DNA of 49,637 bases, from NCBI RefSeq assembly GCF_002964845.1, contig NZ_PRDA01000030.1, positions 1 through 49,637 of the forward strand. Reading direction: 5' to 3'. This document shows positions 20,174 to 28,559 of the stretch, one piece after another (within the stretch, counting starts at the first letter, position 1; each line of letters starts with the position of its first letter). A program made the translations under genes and the position numbers. Origin of the DNA: Thermus tenuipuniceus (GTDB lineage Bacteria; Deinococcota; Deinococci; Deinococcales; Thermaceae). The notes below the pieces were generated by a model that saw only the letters and a program-made list of their open reading frames with translations, did no database searches and was not told the origin of the DNA.

Positions 20174-22957
20174 CTACTGTACCCCCTTGAGGGCCCGTTT
20201 GAAGAGCTCGGGGGCGAAGGCCTTGAGGGCCCTTAAAAACCCCGTGGCCCCCCGGGCCCGCCCCGGGATCACGTAGACCGGAACCCCCAGGCGCTCCGCC
20301 TCGAGGCGCACGGGCTCGGAGAAGTCGTGACCCACGTAGCTGGAAACGATCATGAGGCCATGGGCCTTCTCCAGGCGGTTCTGGATACGCCTTAGGGCCT
20401 CCTTGCCCACCCCGGCGGTATCCGCGTCAAACCAGTCCACCTTGAGGCCCCGGGCCTCGAGGAGGGGAACCAGCCGGCTCCTGAGCTGGGTGTGTCCGCC
20501 CACCACCAAAAGGTGCTCCCCGTGAAACTGGGGCAGGCCCTCCTGCAGGAGCTCCTCCTTGGTCTCGGGCAGGGCCTTGGGGCTTTCCCCCAAGGCCTCC
20601 AGGCCCCGACTCACCGCCTTAAGCTCCTCCAGGTAAAGGGAAAGGCTCTCGTCGTGGGGCCTCAGGAAGAGGAGGTTTCTTAAGACCTCCCGGGAAAGGT
20701 CCAGGTCCTTTTCCCGGTAGAGGGCTACCTCCAAGGCTTTCTGCCAGTGCTCCGCCGCCTTCCGCCAGTTGCCCTGGGCCTCGTGGTGCTCCGCCAGGTC
20801 AAAGAGCACCTCCAGAGCCTGGGGGTCAGCCTTCAGTTCCTCCAGCAGGAGCCTTTCCACCTCCTCCCCCCGCCCCTCGGCATACAGGGCCGCCAGGTAC
20901 TGCCCCCGCACCTCCGAGGCCTCGGGGCTTTCCCGGAAACCACGGGAAAGCCGGTAGGCCAAGGCCAGAAGCTCCAGGGGGGGCTTGGGCGTGCGGCCCA
21001 GGGCCTGGTAGAGAAGGCTAAAGGCAGCCCAGGGACCCTCCAGCCTCTCCAGAAGGGCAAGGAGCCCCATGAGGTCCTCTTCGGCCACCTCGGAAAGCCC
21101 GGCATCCCGGGCCCGGGAGAGAAGCTCCCTGGCCAAGACCTCCTCTCCCCCCTTCAGGGCCTCCTGGGCCAGCTGGAAAAGGTAGGGGGCAGGGTAGGCC
21201 CTCAAGGCGTGGGCCCGCTTGTGGTCCCCCAGGATCTCCTTAAGGGGCCGCCTGAGGGCCCTCTTCACCTGGGCCAGGTGGTGGTAGGCCAGGCCCGCCA
21301 CCTCCCCTATTCCCCGCTCGGCCGCGCGCTCCAAAAGGCGCAGGGCCTCCAGGTGGCGCCCCTCCCGTTCCCGGAGCATCCCAAGGAGCAGCAAGGCCTC
21401 GGGGATCTCCGCCCGGGCCAGAGCCTCGGTGAGGTAGGGCTCCACCGGCTTTAAATCCTCTAGAGGCCGCACCTCCAAAGGGGAGCGCACCCTTAGGGCC
21501 ACCAAGGCGAGCCCCAAGAAGCCCTCGGCCTCGTCCAGGTCCGCAAGCCTCCTGGCATACCGCTCCGCCCGGGCAAAAAGCCCCTGGATCAGGGCGGCCT
21601 TTAAGCCAAGCCGGAACATCTCCCGGGTCAGGAGGGTTGGGGAAAGATCCTCCACAAACTCCGCCCGGCGGCTTACCTCCGCCCACTCCCCCTCCCGGGC
21701 AAAGCGGCGCATGCGCTCGGTGATCCGCTCCAGGGCCTCCCGCACGTACCCTTCCGCTTCGGGCAGGCCCGACTCCACAAACTGCCTGAGGGCGTCCGCA
21801 TACCGCCCCAGGCTCAGGTAGACCCGGCCCAAATAGAGCCGGTAGCGCCCGCCCCTTCCCGCCAGGGCCTCGAGGCGGGGCCTGGCCCGCTCGTACTCCC
21901 CGAGCTCCACCAGCACCATGGCCCTTAGGTCCTCCGCCTCCTCGGAAAGGGCCCGCCTTAAGACCTCCTCCGCCTCGGCATAGCGGGAAAGGGCGAAAAG
22001 GGCCCGCCCCCTGAGGCATGCGGCCTCCCCTTCCACCCCCTCGGGCAGATGGGCCAGCACCTCTGCATACCGCCCCGCGGCCAGAAGCTCCCGCACCTCG
22101 GAAAGACCCTCCTGAACCAGAACGGGAACCTGCAGGGGCGCCTTTTCGAGGTCCAAGGAAGCCTCCTCGTCCACTGCCTGGGACCAGGCCTCCTCCTTAA
22201 CCTCCAGCGCCTCGGGCCTTCTCGCCAGCACCAAAAAGTACTCTCCCTCCCCAACCCGCTCCACCGGGTCAAATCCCAGGTGCTTTAGCCCTTCCTCCAC
22301 CCCTTCCGGGCTCTTGCCCAAAAAGGGCCCGTGGCCGTAAACCAAAAGCCCACCGGGCTTCAAAAGCCGGGCAAAAAGGGGAAGGCGGTCAAAGAAACCG
22401 AAGCGTTTCCAAAAAGAGGGGGCCTCGAGGCGGCTTTCCAGCTCCTGGTCCACAAAGCCCTCGGGGAAGACGGAAAGGAGAAGCAGGGTGTCAAAGGGAG
22501 GAAGCTCCGCCTCCTCCGCCCAGGCTACATGCCAGGTCACCTCAGGCACCCGCTTTTTCCCAAGCTCCACGGCCTCCGCCACCCCGTCCAGGGCATGGAA
22601 GGAAAGCTCGGGCCGCTTCCTTTGCAAATAACCCACCAAGGCCCCGGTGAAGGCCCCCACCTCCAAAACCTGCCCCTCCAAGCGGGAAGGCACCTCCCGG
22701 GCGTAAAACTCCAAAAAGGGCAGGTGCATGCCGTAGACCAGGGCCTCCCCCTTGGGCACCTTGAGGATCTCCTGGTAGAAACTTCGCACCGCCTCCTTGC
22801 CGCCCCCCGACAGATAGGCCCGCCAGGCCTTGAGAACGGGCTCCCGCTTGGCAGGGCTTCCCACCCGCTTGGCCAGCTCCGCTTCAAAGCGCCCGGGAGA
22901 CACCGGCCCCAGAACGCCAAAACGCTCCTTCAGGTAAAGCCTCAGGTCATCGGGCAT
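20174..22957 (-). CDS. Methyltransferase-TPR-DUF2325-like fusion protein
   Basis: 927 residues from the ATG at 22957. Residues about 75-250 form a SAM-methyltransferase-like domain with motif I VLEVGAFTGALVGYL (97-111), an acidic strand end HALDG, and LLKPGGLLVYG. Residues about 285-800 are tandem helical TPR-like repeats (AEEVLRRAL, YADALRQFVESG, HHEAQGNWRKAAEHWQKALE). The last 110 residues are a Rossmann-like unit, HLLVVGGHTQLRSRLVPLL then VPVYVIPGRARGATG, resembling DUF2325. No signal peptide. A scaffold or modifying enzyme is possible; substrate unknown. Heads the run with mqnD, crp-type, bshC, spoIID-like and ATL genes. Confidence 0.8.
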   Translation of the reverse strand: MPDDLRLYLKERFGVLGPVSPGRFEAELAKRVGSPAKREPVLKAWRAYLSGGGKEAVRSFYQEILKVPKGEALVYGMHLPFLEFYAREVPSRLEGQVLEVGAFTGALVGYLQRKRPELSFHALDGVAEAVELGKKRVPEVTWHVAWAEEAELPPFDTLLLLSVFPEGFVDQELESRLEAPSFWKRFGFFDRLPLFARLLKPGGLLVYGHGPFLGKSPEGVEEGLKHLGFDPVERVGEGEYFLVLARRPEALEVKEEAWSQAVDEEASLDLEKAPLQVPVLVQEGLSEVRELLAAGRYAEVLAHLPEGVEGEAACLRGRALFALSRYAEAEEVLRRALSEEAEDLRAMVLVELGEYERARPRLEALAGRGGRYRLYLGRVYLSLGRYADALRQFVESGLPEAEGYVREALERITERMRRFAREGEWAEVSRRAEFVEDLSPTLLTREMFRLGLKAALIQGLFARAERYARRLADLDEAEGFLGLALVALRVRSPLEVRPLEDLKPVEPYLTEALARAEIPEALLLLGMLREREGRHLEALRLLERAAERGIGEVAGLAYHHLAQVKRALRRPLKEILGDHKRAHALRAYPAPYLFQLAQEALKGGEEVLARELLSRARDAGLSEVAEEDLMGLLALLERLEGPWAAFSLLYQALGRTPKPPLELLALAYRLSRGFRESPEASEVRGQYLAALYAEGRGEEVERLLLEELKADPQALEVLFDLAEHHEAQGNWRKAAEHWQKALEVALYREKDLDLSREVLRNLLFLRPHDESLSLYLEELKAVSRGLEALGESPKALPETKEELLQEGLPQFHGEHLLVVGGHTQLRSRLVPLLEARGLKVDWFDADTAGVGKEALRRIQNRLEKAHGLMIVSSYVGHDFSEPVRLEAERLGVPVYVIPGRARGATGFLRALKAFAPELFKRALKGVQ

Positions 22958-22965
22958 TTGCTGGG

Positions 22966-22995
22966 AGTTTACCAAAGGGAAAAGGGGTGGGTCCA
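22966..22995 (-). promoter_or_regulatory. Possible promoter of the mqnD-bshC run
   Basis: Minus strand: TGGACC (22990-22995), an 18-base spacer and TAAACT (22966-22971), eight bases before the ATG. No ribosome site is seen, so the mRNA may be nearly leaderless. Each hexamer matches four of six consensus bases. Confidence 0.4.
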
Positions 22996-23014
22996 GACGT
23001 CCAAGCCTCCCGGG

Positions 23015-23050
23015 AAAAAGCACCCCGTTGCGGCCTGGGCCGCAACGGGG
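23015..23050 (-). terminator. Intrinsic terminator after the DHS-like gene
   Basis: CCCCGTTGCGG-cctggg-CCGCAACGGGG is a perfect 11-base stem 20 bases after the stop of the minus-strand gene; TGCTTTTT follows it in the direction of transcription. Confidence 0.75.
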
Positions 23051-23070
23051 ACCCCCAAAGGTACCAGCTC

Positions 23071-24093
23071 CTAGACAGTCACTTCCGCGGTGAAGAGGTC
23101 GGCGTAGCGCCGCTTGGCCCGCATGGGAGCCCGGTGATACACGTAGGAGGCCAGGAGGGGGAAGGCCAAGGTGGCCTCGGCGAAGACCATCTGGGAAAGG
23201 GCCGCGTCCACCTTGCCCCAGCTTTGGGCCTCGGAGAGGGTGGAGCCGGAAAGCCCCCCATCCCGCTCATCGGCCACGGTGATCTGGATGGCGTACTTGT
23301 GCATCTCCACCGGGTGGCCCAGCACCTCCGCGGCCACCACGATGTCCTGGGCGAAGTTCTTGGGTACCCCACCCCCCAGCATCACCAGGCCCGTGGTACC
23401 GGCTTTGAGCTTGATCTCGGTGAGCTCGCGGAAGTCGGCCACAGAGTCTATGGTCATGTGGGCCTTGGGGTTTTTCACCTGGTGGTAGACCAGGCCGAAG
23501 CCCGCGGAGGAGTCGGAGAAGGCAGGCACGAAGATGGGCACCCCCTCCTCGTAAGCAGCCCGGACGATGCTCTTCTCCCCCAGGCCCCTTTCCGTCAGGT
23601 AGCGGCCCATGTGCCAGATGAACTCCCGGCTGGAGTAGGGCCTAGGCTCCAGGGAATTGGCGATCTCGGCGATGGTGTAGTCCGTGTGGCGGAGCTCCTC
23701 CTCGTCGATGTAGGTGTCGTAGATGCGGTCGATCCAAAGCCGCCTAAGGGTTTCATCGTCAGCCTTGGGGTCTCCCTGGTAATGGCGGTGGCCCAGGGCT
23801 TCGAAGAAATCCTGGTCCACGATGTTGGCCCCGGTGGCCACGATGGCGTCCACCAGGCCCTTGCGTATCAGGTCGTGGATGATGAGGCCCTGCCCAGCGG
23901 AAACCAGGCTCCCGGCCAGGGTGAGGATGACGGCGGCATCGTCCTCCAGCATCCGGAGGTAGATCTCCGCCGCCCGGTGGAGGTTCCTGGCCTGGAAGGC
24001 GGTTTTGCCCATGGCCTCGAGGATGGGCCCAGCGTCAAAGGCCTCGATATCGATGGGGACCACGGGCGTAGAGAGGAGTTCCTTCTTCTCCAT
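23071..24093 (-). CDS. Deoxyhypusine synthase-like protein
   Basis: 340 residues from the ATG at 24093, which has AAAGGAGAAGG just upstream. It keeps the deoxyhypusine synthase core: NAD-site segments such as LTLAGSLVSAG, VATGANIVDQDF, VPIFVPAFSDSSAGFG, LGGGVPKN, ADERDGGLSGS and the active-site Lys in AQSWGKVDAAL. Eukaryotic and archaeal enzymes move aminobutyl from spermidine to eIF5A; Thermus has no eIF5A, and bacterial relatives can make homospermidine, so a role in the unusual Thermus polyamines is a reasonable inference. It has its own promoter inside the upstream gene and a strong terminator. Confidence 0.9.
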   Translation of the reverse strand: MEKKELLSTPVVPIDIEAFDAGPILEAMGKTAFQARNLHRAAEIYLRMLEDDAAVILTLAGSLVSAGQGLIIHDLIRKGLVDAIVATGANIVDQDFFEALGHRHYQGDPKADDETLRRLWIDRIYDTYIDEEELRHTDYTIAEIANSLEPRPYSSREFIWHMGRYLTERGLGEKSIVRAAYEEGVPIFVPAFSDSSAGFGLVYHQVKNPKAHMTIDSVADFRELTEIKLKAGTTGLVMLGGGVPKNFAQDIVVAAEVLGHPVEMHKYAIQITVADERDGGLSGSTLSEAQSWGKVDAALSQMVFAEATLAFPLLASYVYHRAPMRAKRRYADLFTAEVTV

Positions 24094-24104
24094 CCTTCTC
24101 CTTT

Positions 24105-24377
24105 CTACGCGGGGTGGGCGTTGGGCGGCTCCCCCCCTTTCGCGCCCCCTGCCTTTTGGGGCAGGATCTTTAGTATACCACCCCCGGCGATGGGGGGGTA
24201 GACTTCCAAAGGACCTTCCACGGGGTCGTCCAAACCCACCACCTTCTCCCCCACCGCCAGGAGCCAGACCTCCTGCAAAGGGATGCCCAGCTTTTCCAAC
24301 GCCTCCCTGGGCGTCTTGGCCTCCACCCAAAGGCGCTCCCCGAAGCGCCGGAGGTCGCCGTGCAGGATCACTTCCAC
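24105..24377 (-). CDS. MoaD/ThiS-like ubiquitin-fold protein with a C-terminal tail
   Basis: 90 residues from a GTG with GGAGGT five bases upstream. Residues 1-67 have the beta-grasp pattern of sulfur-carrier proteins, ending LEVYPPIAGG like MoaD. In true carriers the GG is the last residue and is activated; here 23 more residues follow (GILKILPQKAGGAKGGEPP...). The tail is encoded by the promoter and leader of the next gene. It may be cut off, or the protein may not be a carrier. It differs from the known Thermus carrier TtuB. It lies about 50 bases after the hydroxyacid dehydrogenase. Confidence 0.65.
   Translation of the reverse strand: MEVILHGDLRRFGERLWVEAKTPREALEKLGIPLQEVWLLAVGEKVVGLDDPVEGPLEVYPPIAGGGILKILPQKAGGAKGGEPPNAHPA
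24172..24177 (-). promoter_or_regulatory. -10 box for the DHS-like gene
   Basis: TATACT on the minus strand, inside the tail region of the MoaD-like gene, about 80 bases before the DHS-like ATG. A 6-base stem CCTGCC-ccaaaa-GGCAGG (24148-24165) would begin right at the transcript start. No clear -35. Confidence 0.45.
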
Positions 24378-24427
24378 CCTTTACCTCCCTTCCGGGACCC
24401 CCCTGGCGAGGCCGGGGTAGGGGGGTA

Positions 24428-25318
24428 TCAGTACCCCTCCCGCACCACGTTCAAGAGCGGCTCCCCCCGGAGGTACCGCCCCACCTGCTCCGCCAAAAAC
24501 CGGGCCGCCCGGCGGTGGAAACCCTGGGAAAGCCCAGCCACATGCGGGGTGATGAGGACCCCGGGGGCCTGCCAAAGGGGGTGGTCTTGGGGCAGGGGCT
24601 CGGGGTCGGTGACATCCAAAGCCGCCCGAATCCTTCTCCCCCGAAGCGCCTCGAGGAGGGCTTCCGCCTCCACCACCGGCCCCCGGCCAGCGTTCACCAA
24701 GAGGGCCCCCGGCTTCATCCGGGCGAGGAAATCCCGGTCCACCATTCCCCGGGTCTCGGGGGTAAGGGGGAGGAGGACCACCACCGCATCCACCTGGGGC
24801 AGGAGATAGGGAAGGTCCTGGGGGGTGTAGACCCCAGGGCGGGCGCGCCGGGCCACGGGAAGCACCTCCACCCCAAAGGCCCTAAGCCTCTCCTCCACCG
24901 CACGCCCAATGGATCCATACCCAAGAAGCAAGACCCGCTTCCCCTCCAGGTCCGGAAGCACCCTGGGAGCCCAGCGCCCTTCCCCTTGGGCCTGCAAAAA
25001 GGCAGGCAGGTCCTTAAGAAGGGCCAGAAGGCTCATCACCACCCACTCGGCCACGGGAGCGTCGTGGATGCCCGATCCGTCGCAAAGCACCACCCCCTGC
25101 GGCACCAAGGGCAGGATCCAGTCCACCCCGGCGGAAAGGGTCTGGACCACCCGCACCTCCACCTGGGCCAAAACCTGCCGCACCACCTCCTCCTGCCCGA
25201 AGGGGGGAAGAAAGAAGTCGGCCCGCTCGGGCCAAGGCTCGTCCAGGTAACGCACCTCCACCCCCCCAGGCAGAAGGGCGAAGACCTCTTCCCTAAACCT
25301 CGGGGCCAAGATCCTCAC
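24428..25318 (-). CDS. D-2-hydroxyacid dehydrogenase family protein
   Basis: NAD-linked reduction or oxidation of a 2-hydroxyacid; substrate unknown. 296 residues from the GTG at 25318, overlapping the preceding gene by 26 bases. NAD fold motif LLLGYGSIGRAVEERL; catalytic Arg in NAGRGPVV, Glu in DVTDPEPL and His in ITPHVAG are all present. VQTLSAGVDWI is the substrate-domain marker. The upstream part of the open frame is an artefact overlapping the GNAT gene. A stem GGGGTA-ctga-TACCCC covers its stop codon. Its role beside a MoaD-like and a DHS-like gene is not clear. Confidence 0.88.
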   Translation of the reverse strand: MRILAPRFREEVFALLPGGVEVRYLDEPWPERADFFLPPFGQEEVVRQVLAQVEVRVVQTLSAGVDWILPLVPQGVVLCDGSGIHDAPVAEWVVMSLLALLKDLPAFLQAQGEGRWAPRVLPDLEGKRVLLLGYGSIGRAVEERLRAFGVEVLPVARRARPGVYTPQDLPYLLPQVDAVVVLLPLTPETRGMVDRDFLARMKPGALLVNAGRGPVVEAEALLEALRGRRIRAALDVTDPEPLPQDHPLWQAPGVLITPHVAGLSQGFHRRAARFLAEQVGRYLRGEPLLNVVREGY

Positions 25319-25820
25319 AGCGCACCTCCATGTACACGTCCTCCCTGCCTCTGGGCCCGGGCCCCAACCCCACCTCCCGAAACCCCGCCTTTTGGAAGGC
25401 CCGCCGGGCCCTTTGGTTGTGGGCAAAGGTCCGGAGCTTCACCCGTTTTAGGCCTAAGGGCCCAAAGGCATAGGCCAAGGCCGCCCGCACCGCCTCCGTG
25501 CCGTAGCCCTGGCCCCAGCGGTCCTTCCGCCCGATGAGGATGCCCAAGGTGGCTTCCTCGGGGGTGAGGTCGTAGAGCTCCAGCGTGCCCAAGTACTCCC
25601 CTCCCTCGTCCAGGAGGGCGAAGGCCAGGCGGTCCTTGCGGCGCATCTCCGCCAGCACAAAGCGCTTGAAAAGCCAGAAGGGGGAGCGCAAGGGGCTTGA
25701 CCCATTCCACTCCGCCACCTCGGGGTCGCGGAAGGTCGCGTAAAGCCCCTTCCACTCCTCCTCGGTGAGCCCCGCGCTAAAGGGCTTCAGGGTAACACGG
25801 CCATAGCGGGGCCAGTCCAC
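25293..25820 (-). CDS. GNAT-family N-acetyltransferase (RimJ/RimL type)
   Basis: 175 residues, single GNAT domain. Acetyl-CoA loop RWGQGYGTEAVRAALAYAF; following strand LKRVKLRTFAHNQRARRAFQKAGF is typical of the RimJ/RimL group that acetylates protein N-termini or small amines. GTG start. First gene of a minus-strand run with the hydroxyacid dehydrogenase and MoaD-like genes. Target unknown. Confidence 0.85.
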   Translation of the reverse strand: MDWPRYGRVTLKPFSAGLTEEEWKGLYATFRDPEVAEWNGSSPLRSPFWLFKRFVLAEMRRKDRLAFALLDEGGEYLGTLELYDLTPEEATLGILIGRKDRWGQGYGTEAVRAALAYAFGPLGLKRVKLRTFAHNQRARRAFQKAGFREVGLGPGPRGREDVYMEVRCEDLGPEV

Positions 25821-25910
25821 ACGAATAGCCTAACGGAGGCCAAGTGCCCATGCGCGAAGGCTGCCCTATCGGCAAGGGCGAATGCGGCTTGCCCTTGACC
25901 CTTTGGGGGT

Positions 25911-25938
25911 CCCCCCCGTGGCGCAAGCCACGACGGGG
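25911..25938 (-). terminator. Hairpin after gdhB
   Basis: Four bases after the gdhB stop: CCCC..CGTGGC-TTGC-GCCACG..GGGG on the minus strand, a 6-base core stem plus flanking C/G pairs. No T run follows, so a terminator role is likely by position but not certain. A weaker stem CAAGGGC/GCCCTTG lies a little further downstream. Confidence 0.4.
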
Positions 25939-25941
25939 TGC

Positions 25942-27216
25942 TTAGGGGTAAAGCCCCCTGAGGGCCCTGGCCTCGAGGACCCGGGTGGCGGCCACCACAT
26001 AGGCCGCCGTGCGCAAGGGAATCTTCTTCTCCTGGCTCACCTGCCACACCGCCTCAAAGGCATTCCTAAGGACCCGCTCCAAACGAGCGTTGATCTCCTC
26101 CTCTGTCCAGAAATAGGAATTGAAGTCCTGCACCCACTCAAAGTAGCTCACCGTGACGCCCCCGGCGTTGGCGATGACATCGGGCACCACCAGGACCCCC
26201 TTCTCCTGGAGGATGTCGTCTGCGGCCGGGGTGGTGGGGCCGTTGGCCCCCTCGGCGATGATCTTGGCCTGGATGCGCCAGGCGTTCTGCTCGGTGATCT
26301 GCTTCTCCAAAGCCGCAGGGATGAGAAACTCCGTGGGCACCGCCCAGAACTCGGGGTTGGGCAGGGGCTCCGCCTTGGGGTAGCCCCGCACCCCCCCGAA
26401 CTCCGCCACGTGCTTGAGAAGGTCGTAGGGGTCTATCCCCGCCTCGTTGTAGATGGTGCCCGTGTGGTCCTGGATGGCGATGATCCGGGCCCCATGGTCG
26501 TGGAAGATGCGGGCAGCAGCGTTCCCCACGTTGCCGAAGCCCTGGAGGATGACCCGGCTTCCTTCTATGGGAAGGCCTATCTTCTCCGCCGCCGCCCTTG
26601 CCGTGACGAAAACCCCCCGCCCCGTGGCGTCCCGCCGCCCCAGGGACCCCCCGAGGGCGATGGGCTTCCCCGTCACCACCCCCGGCACCGTACGGCCCAC
26701 GTTCATGGAGAAGGTGTCCATCATCCAGGCCATCTCCCTCTCCCCGGTGTTCACATCGGGAGCAGGAATGTCCCGATCCGGGCCCAAAAGGATCCCGATC
26801 TCCGAGGTGTAGCGGCGGGTCAGGCGCTCAAGCTCCCCCGGGGAAAGCTTCTTGGGGTCCACCCGGATGCCCCCCTTGCCACCCCCATAGGGCAGGCCCA
26901 CGGCGGCATTCTTAATGGTCATCCAGGCGGCCAAGGCCATCACCTCGGAAAGGGTCACCTCGGGGTGGTAGCGCACTCCACCCTTGGCCGGCCCCCGGGC
27001 GGTGTTGTGGTGGACCCGGTACCCCTCAAAATACGCCACGGTGCCGTCGTCTAGATGGATGGGCACATCCACGATCAGGACTCGCTTAGGGCGCTTGAGG
27101 CTTTCCGCCAAAGGGGCATACCGCCCCAGGTAGGGGACCACCCGGTCCACCTGCTCCACGAAGATCTCCCAAGGACCGCCGTCCTTGCCCAGGTAGGAAA
27201 GGGGTTCGCTCTTCAT
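25942..27216 (-). CDS. gdhB: Glutamate dehydrogenase, catalytic subunit GdhB
   Basis: Interconverts glutamate and 2-oxoglutarate plus ammonium. 424 residues from the ATG at 27216 (GAGGAG upstream). Catalytic parts are intact: RGPAKGGVR, the lysine loop [13 protein letters not shown], the Asp in [11 protein letters not shown], and the nucleotide motif [14 protein letters not shown]. In T. thermophilus GdhB is the catalytic partner of GdhA in a mixed hexamer. It follows gdhA by 11 bases and is surely co-transcribed. Confidence 0.95.
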   Translation of the reverse strand: MKSEPLSYLGKDGGPWEIFVEQVDRVVPYLGRYAPLAESLKRPKRVLIVDVPIHLDDGTVAYFEGYRVHHNTARGPAKGGVRYHPEVTLSEVMALAAWMTIKNAAVGLPYGGGKGGIRVDPKKLSPGELERLTRRYTSEIGILLGPDRDIPAPDVNTGEREMAWMMDTFSMNVGRTVPGVVTGKPIALGGSLGRRDATGRGVFVTARAAAEKIGLPIEGSRVILQGFGNVGNAAARIFHDHGARIIAIQDHTGTIYNEAGIDPYDLLKHVAEFGGVRGYPKAEPLPNPEFWAVPTEFLIPAALEKQITEQNAWRIQAKIIAEGANGPTTPAADDILQEKGVLVVPDVIANAGGVTVSYFEWVQDFNSYFWTEEEINARLERVLRNAFEAVWQVSQEKKIPLRTAAYVVAATRVLEARALRGLYP

Positions 27217-27227
27217 AGACACTCCTC

Positions 27228-28487
27228 TTAGGGGTAGACGCCTCTTAGCCGCGTGGCCTCGTTCACCCGTTCCAAGGCCAGGGCCATGGCCCCGGTGCGC
27301 AGGTCGGTGGAAAGGAACTCGGCCCGATCGCACACCTCGGCCACCGCCTTGGCCACGCTCTTTGCGAAGCTTTGCCGCACTTCCTCCTCGCTCCAGAAGA
27401 ACATGTTAAGGTCCTGCACCCATTCCAGATAGCTCGCCAGAAGCCCCCCACCCCCCGTGAGGAGGTCCGGCACCACCAGGACTCCCTTGCCCAGGAGATA
27501 GGCCTCCCCCTCGGGGGTCAGGCCGAAGTTGGCAGCCTCCAGCACCACCTGGGCTCGCACCGCCTTGGCGGTGTCCCCGTTCAAGGCTCCCTCGAGGGCC
27601 GCCAGGACCAGGTAGTCCACATCCAAGGCGAAAAGCTCCTCCGGGGCAAGGTCGTAGCGGGGAAGCTCTCCCGTGGCCTCGTAGTGGCGTAGGACCTCGG
27701 CCACCTCGAGGCCCTCCTCCTGGTACATGGCCCCCCGGGCCATGGATACCGCCACCACCTTCAAGCCCATCCCTTCGGCATGCAAGGCGAAACTGCCCCC
27801 CACCTGGCCGAAGCCCTGCACCGCCACCCTGGCCCCTTCCAGGGAAAGCCCCCGGCGCCGGGCAAGCTCCTTGAGCACCAGGGCCACCCCAAGCCCAGCG
27901 GCATCGTCCCGGCCCTCGCTTCCCCCAAGGGCATGGGGTTTGCCCGTCACCACCCCCGGCACCGTGGAGCCTACGGTCATGGAGTAGGTGTCCATGATCC
28001 AGGCCATCACCTGCTGGTCGGTTCCCAGGTCGGGGCCCAGGATGTCGATGTCCGGGCCAATCAGGTTGACCAGCTCAGCGGTGTAACGGCGCACCAGCCG
28101 TTCAAGCTCCCTGCGGGAAAGGAGCCTGGGGTCGGCGGCAATCCCCCCCGCCGCCCCGCCAAAGGGCAGGTCGTAAACCGCGGCCTTCAAGGTCATCCAG
28201 GCGGCCAGGCCCGCCGTCTGGCCCAGGGTTACCTTGGGATGAATCCTCACCCCCCCCTTGGCGGGCCCCCGGGCGATATCGTGCACCACCCGATAACCCT
28301 GGAAAACCCGCACCTTCCCGTCATCCATGACCACGGGCAGGGAAACCGTGACCAGGCGCTTGGGGTGGGTCAGGTACTCCACCGTGGTGGGGTGGATCGC
28401 CGCCACCCTTAGGGTCTTTTCCAATCGCTCCAGGAAGGCCTCCCAGAGGCCTGGGTCCTCCGGGGACTTGTATGCGGGAATAGCCAT
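27228..28487 (-). CDS. gdhA: Glutamate dehydrogenase, regulatory subunit GdhA
   Basis: 419 residues, homologous to GdhB along the whole length, but the catalytic lysine loop reads PFGGAAGGI (about 108-116) instead of GGGKGG. Other active-site parts, such as RGPAKGGVR and the Asp in [10 protein letters not shown], remain. In T. thermophilus GdhA is inactive alone and controls GdhB, with leucine as activator; this sequence fits that. The ATG is preceded by GGTGA and by a consensus TATAAT 16 bases upstream. First gene of the gdhA-gdhB operon. Confidence 0.93.
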   Translation of the reverse strand: MAIPAYKSPEDPGLWEAFLERLEKTLRVAAIHPTTVEYLTHPKRLVTVSLPVVMDDGKVRVFQGYRVVHDIARGPAKGGVRIHPKVTLGQTAGLAAWMTLKAAVYDLPFGGAAGGIAADPRLLSRRELERLVRRYTAELVNLIGPDIDILGPDLGTDQQVMAWIMDTYSMTVGSTVPGVVTGKPHALGGSEGRDDAAGLGVALVLKELARRRGLSLEGARVAVQGFGQVGGSFALHAEGMGLKVVAVSMARGAMYQEEGLEVAEVLRHYEATGELPRYDLAPEELFALDVDYLVLAALEGALNGDTAKAVRAQVVLEAANFGLTPEGEAYLLGKGVLVVPDLLTGGGGLLASYLEWVQDLNMFFWSEEEVRQSFAKSVAKAVAEVCDRAEFLSTDLRTGAMALALERVNEATRLRGVYP

Positions 28488-28503
28488 AGCCTCACCGGAG
28501 GGG

Positions 28504-28509
28504 ATTATA
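28504..28509 (-). promoter_or_regulatory. Consensus -10 box of gdhA-gdhB
   Basis: Perfect TATAAT on the minus strand, 16 bases before the gdhA ATG. The expected -35 position holds no good match to TTGACA. Confidence 0.6.
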
Positions 28510-28559
28510 CCCCGCTCGGGGAAGGACGGCTGCCCCGCCCGGCTCCAGGTTCCAAGAAG

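Noticed and set aside
24005-25537. Plus-strand frame of 510 codons opposite the DHS-like and dehydrogenase genes
   Set aside because: It crosses several real genes and gaps on the other strand and has a Pro/Arg/His-rich product, so it is an artefact of G+C content.
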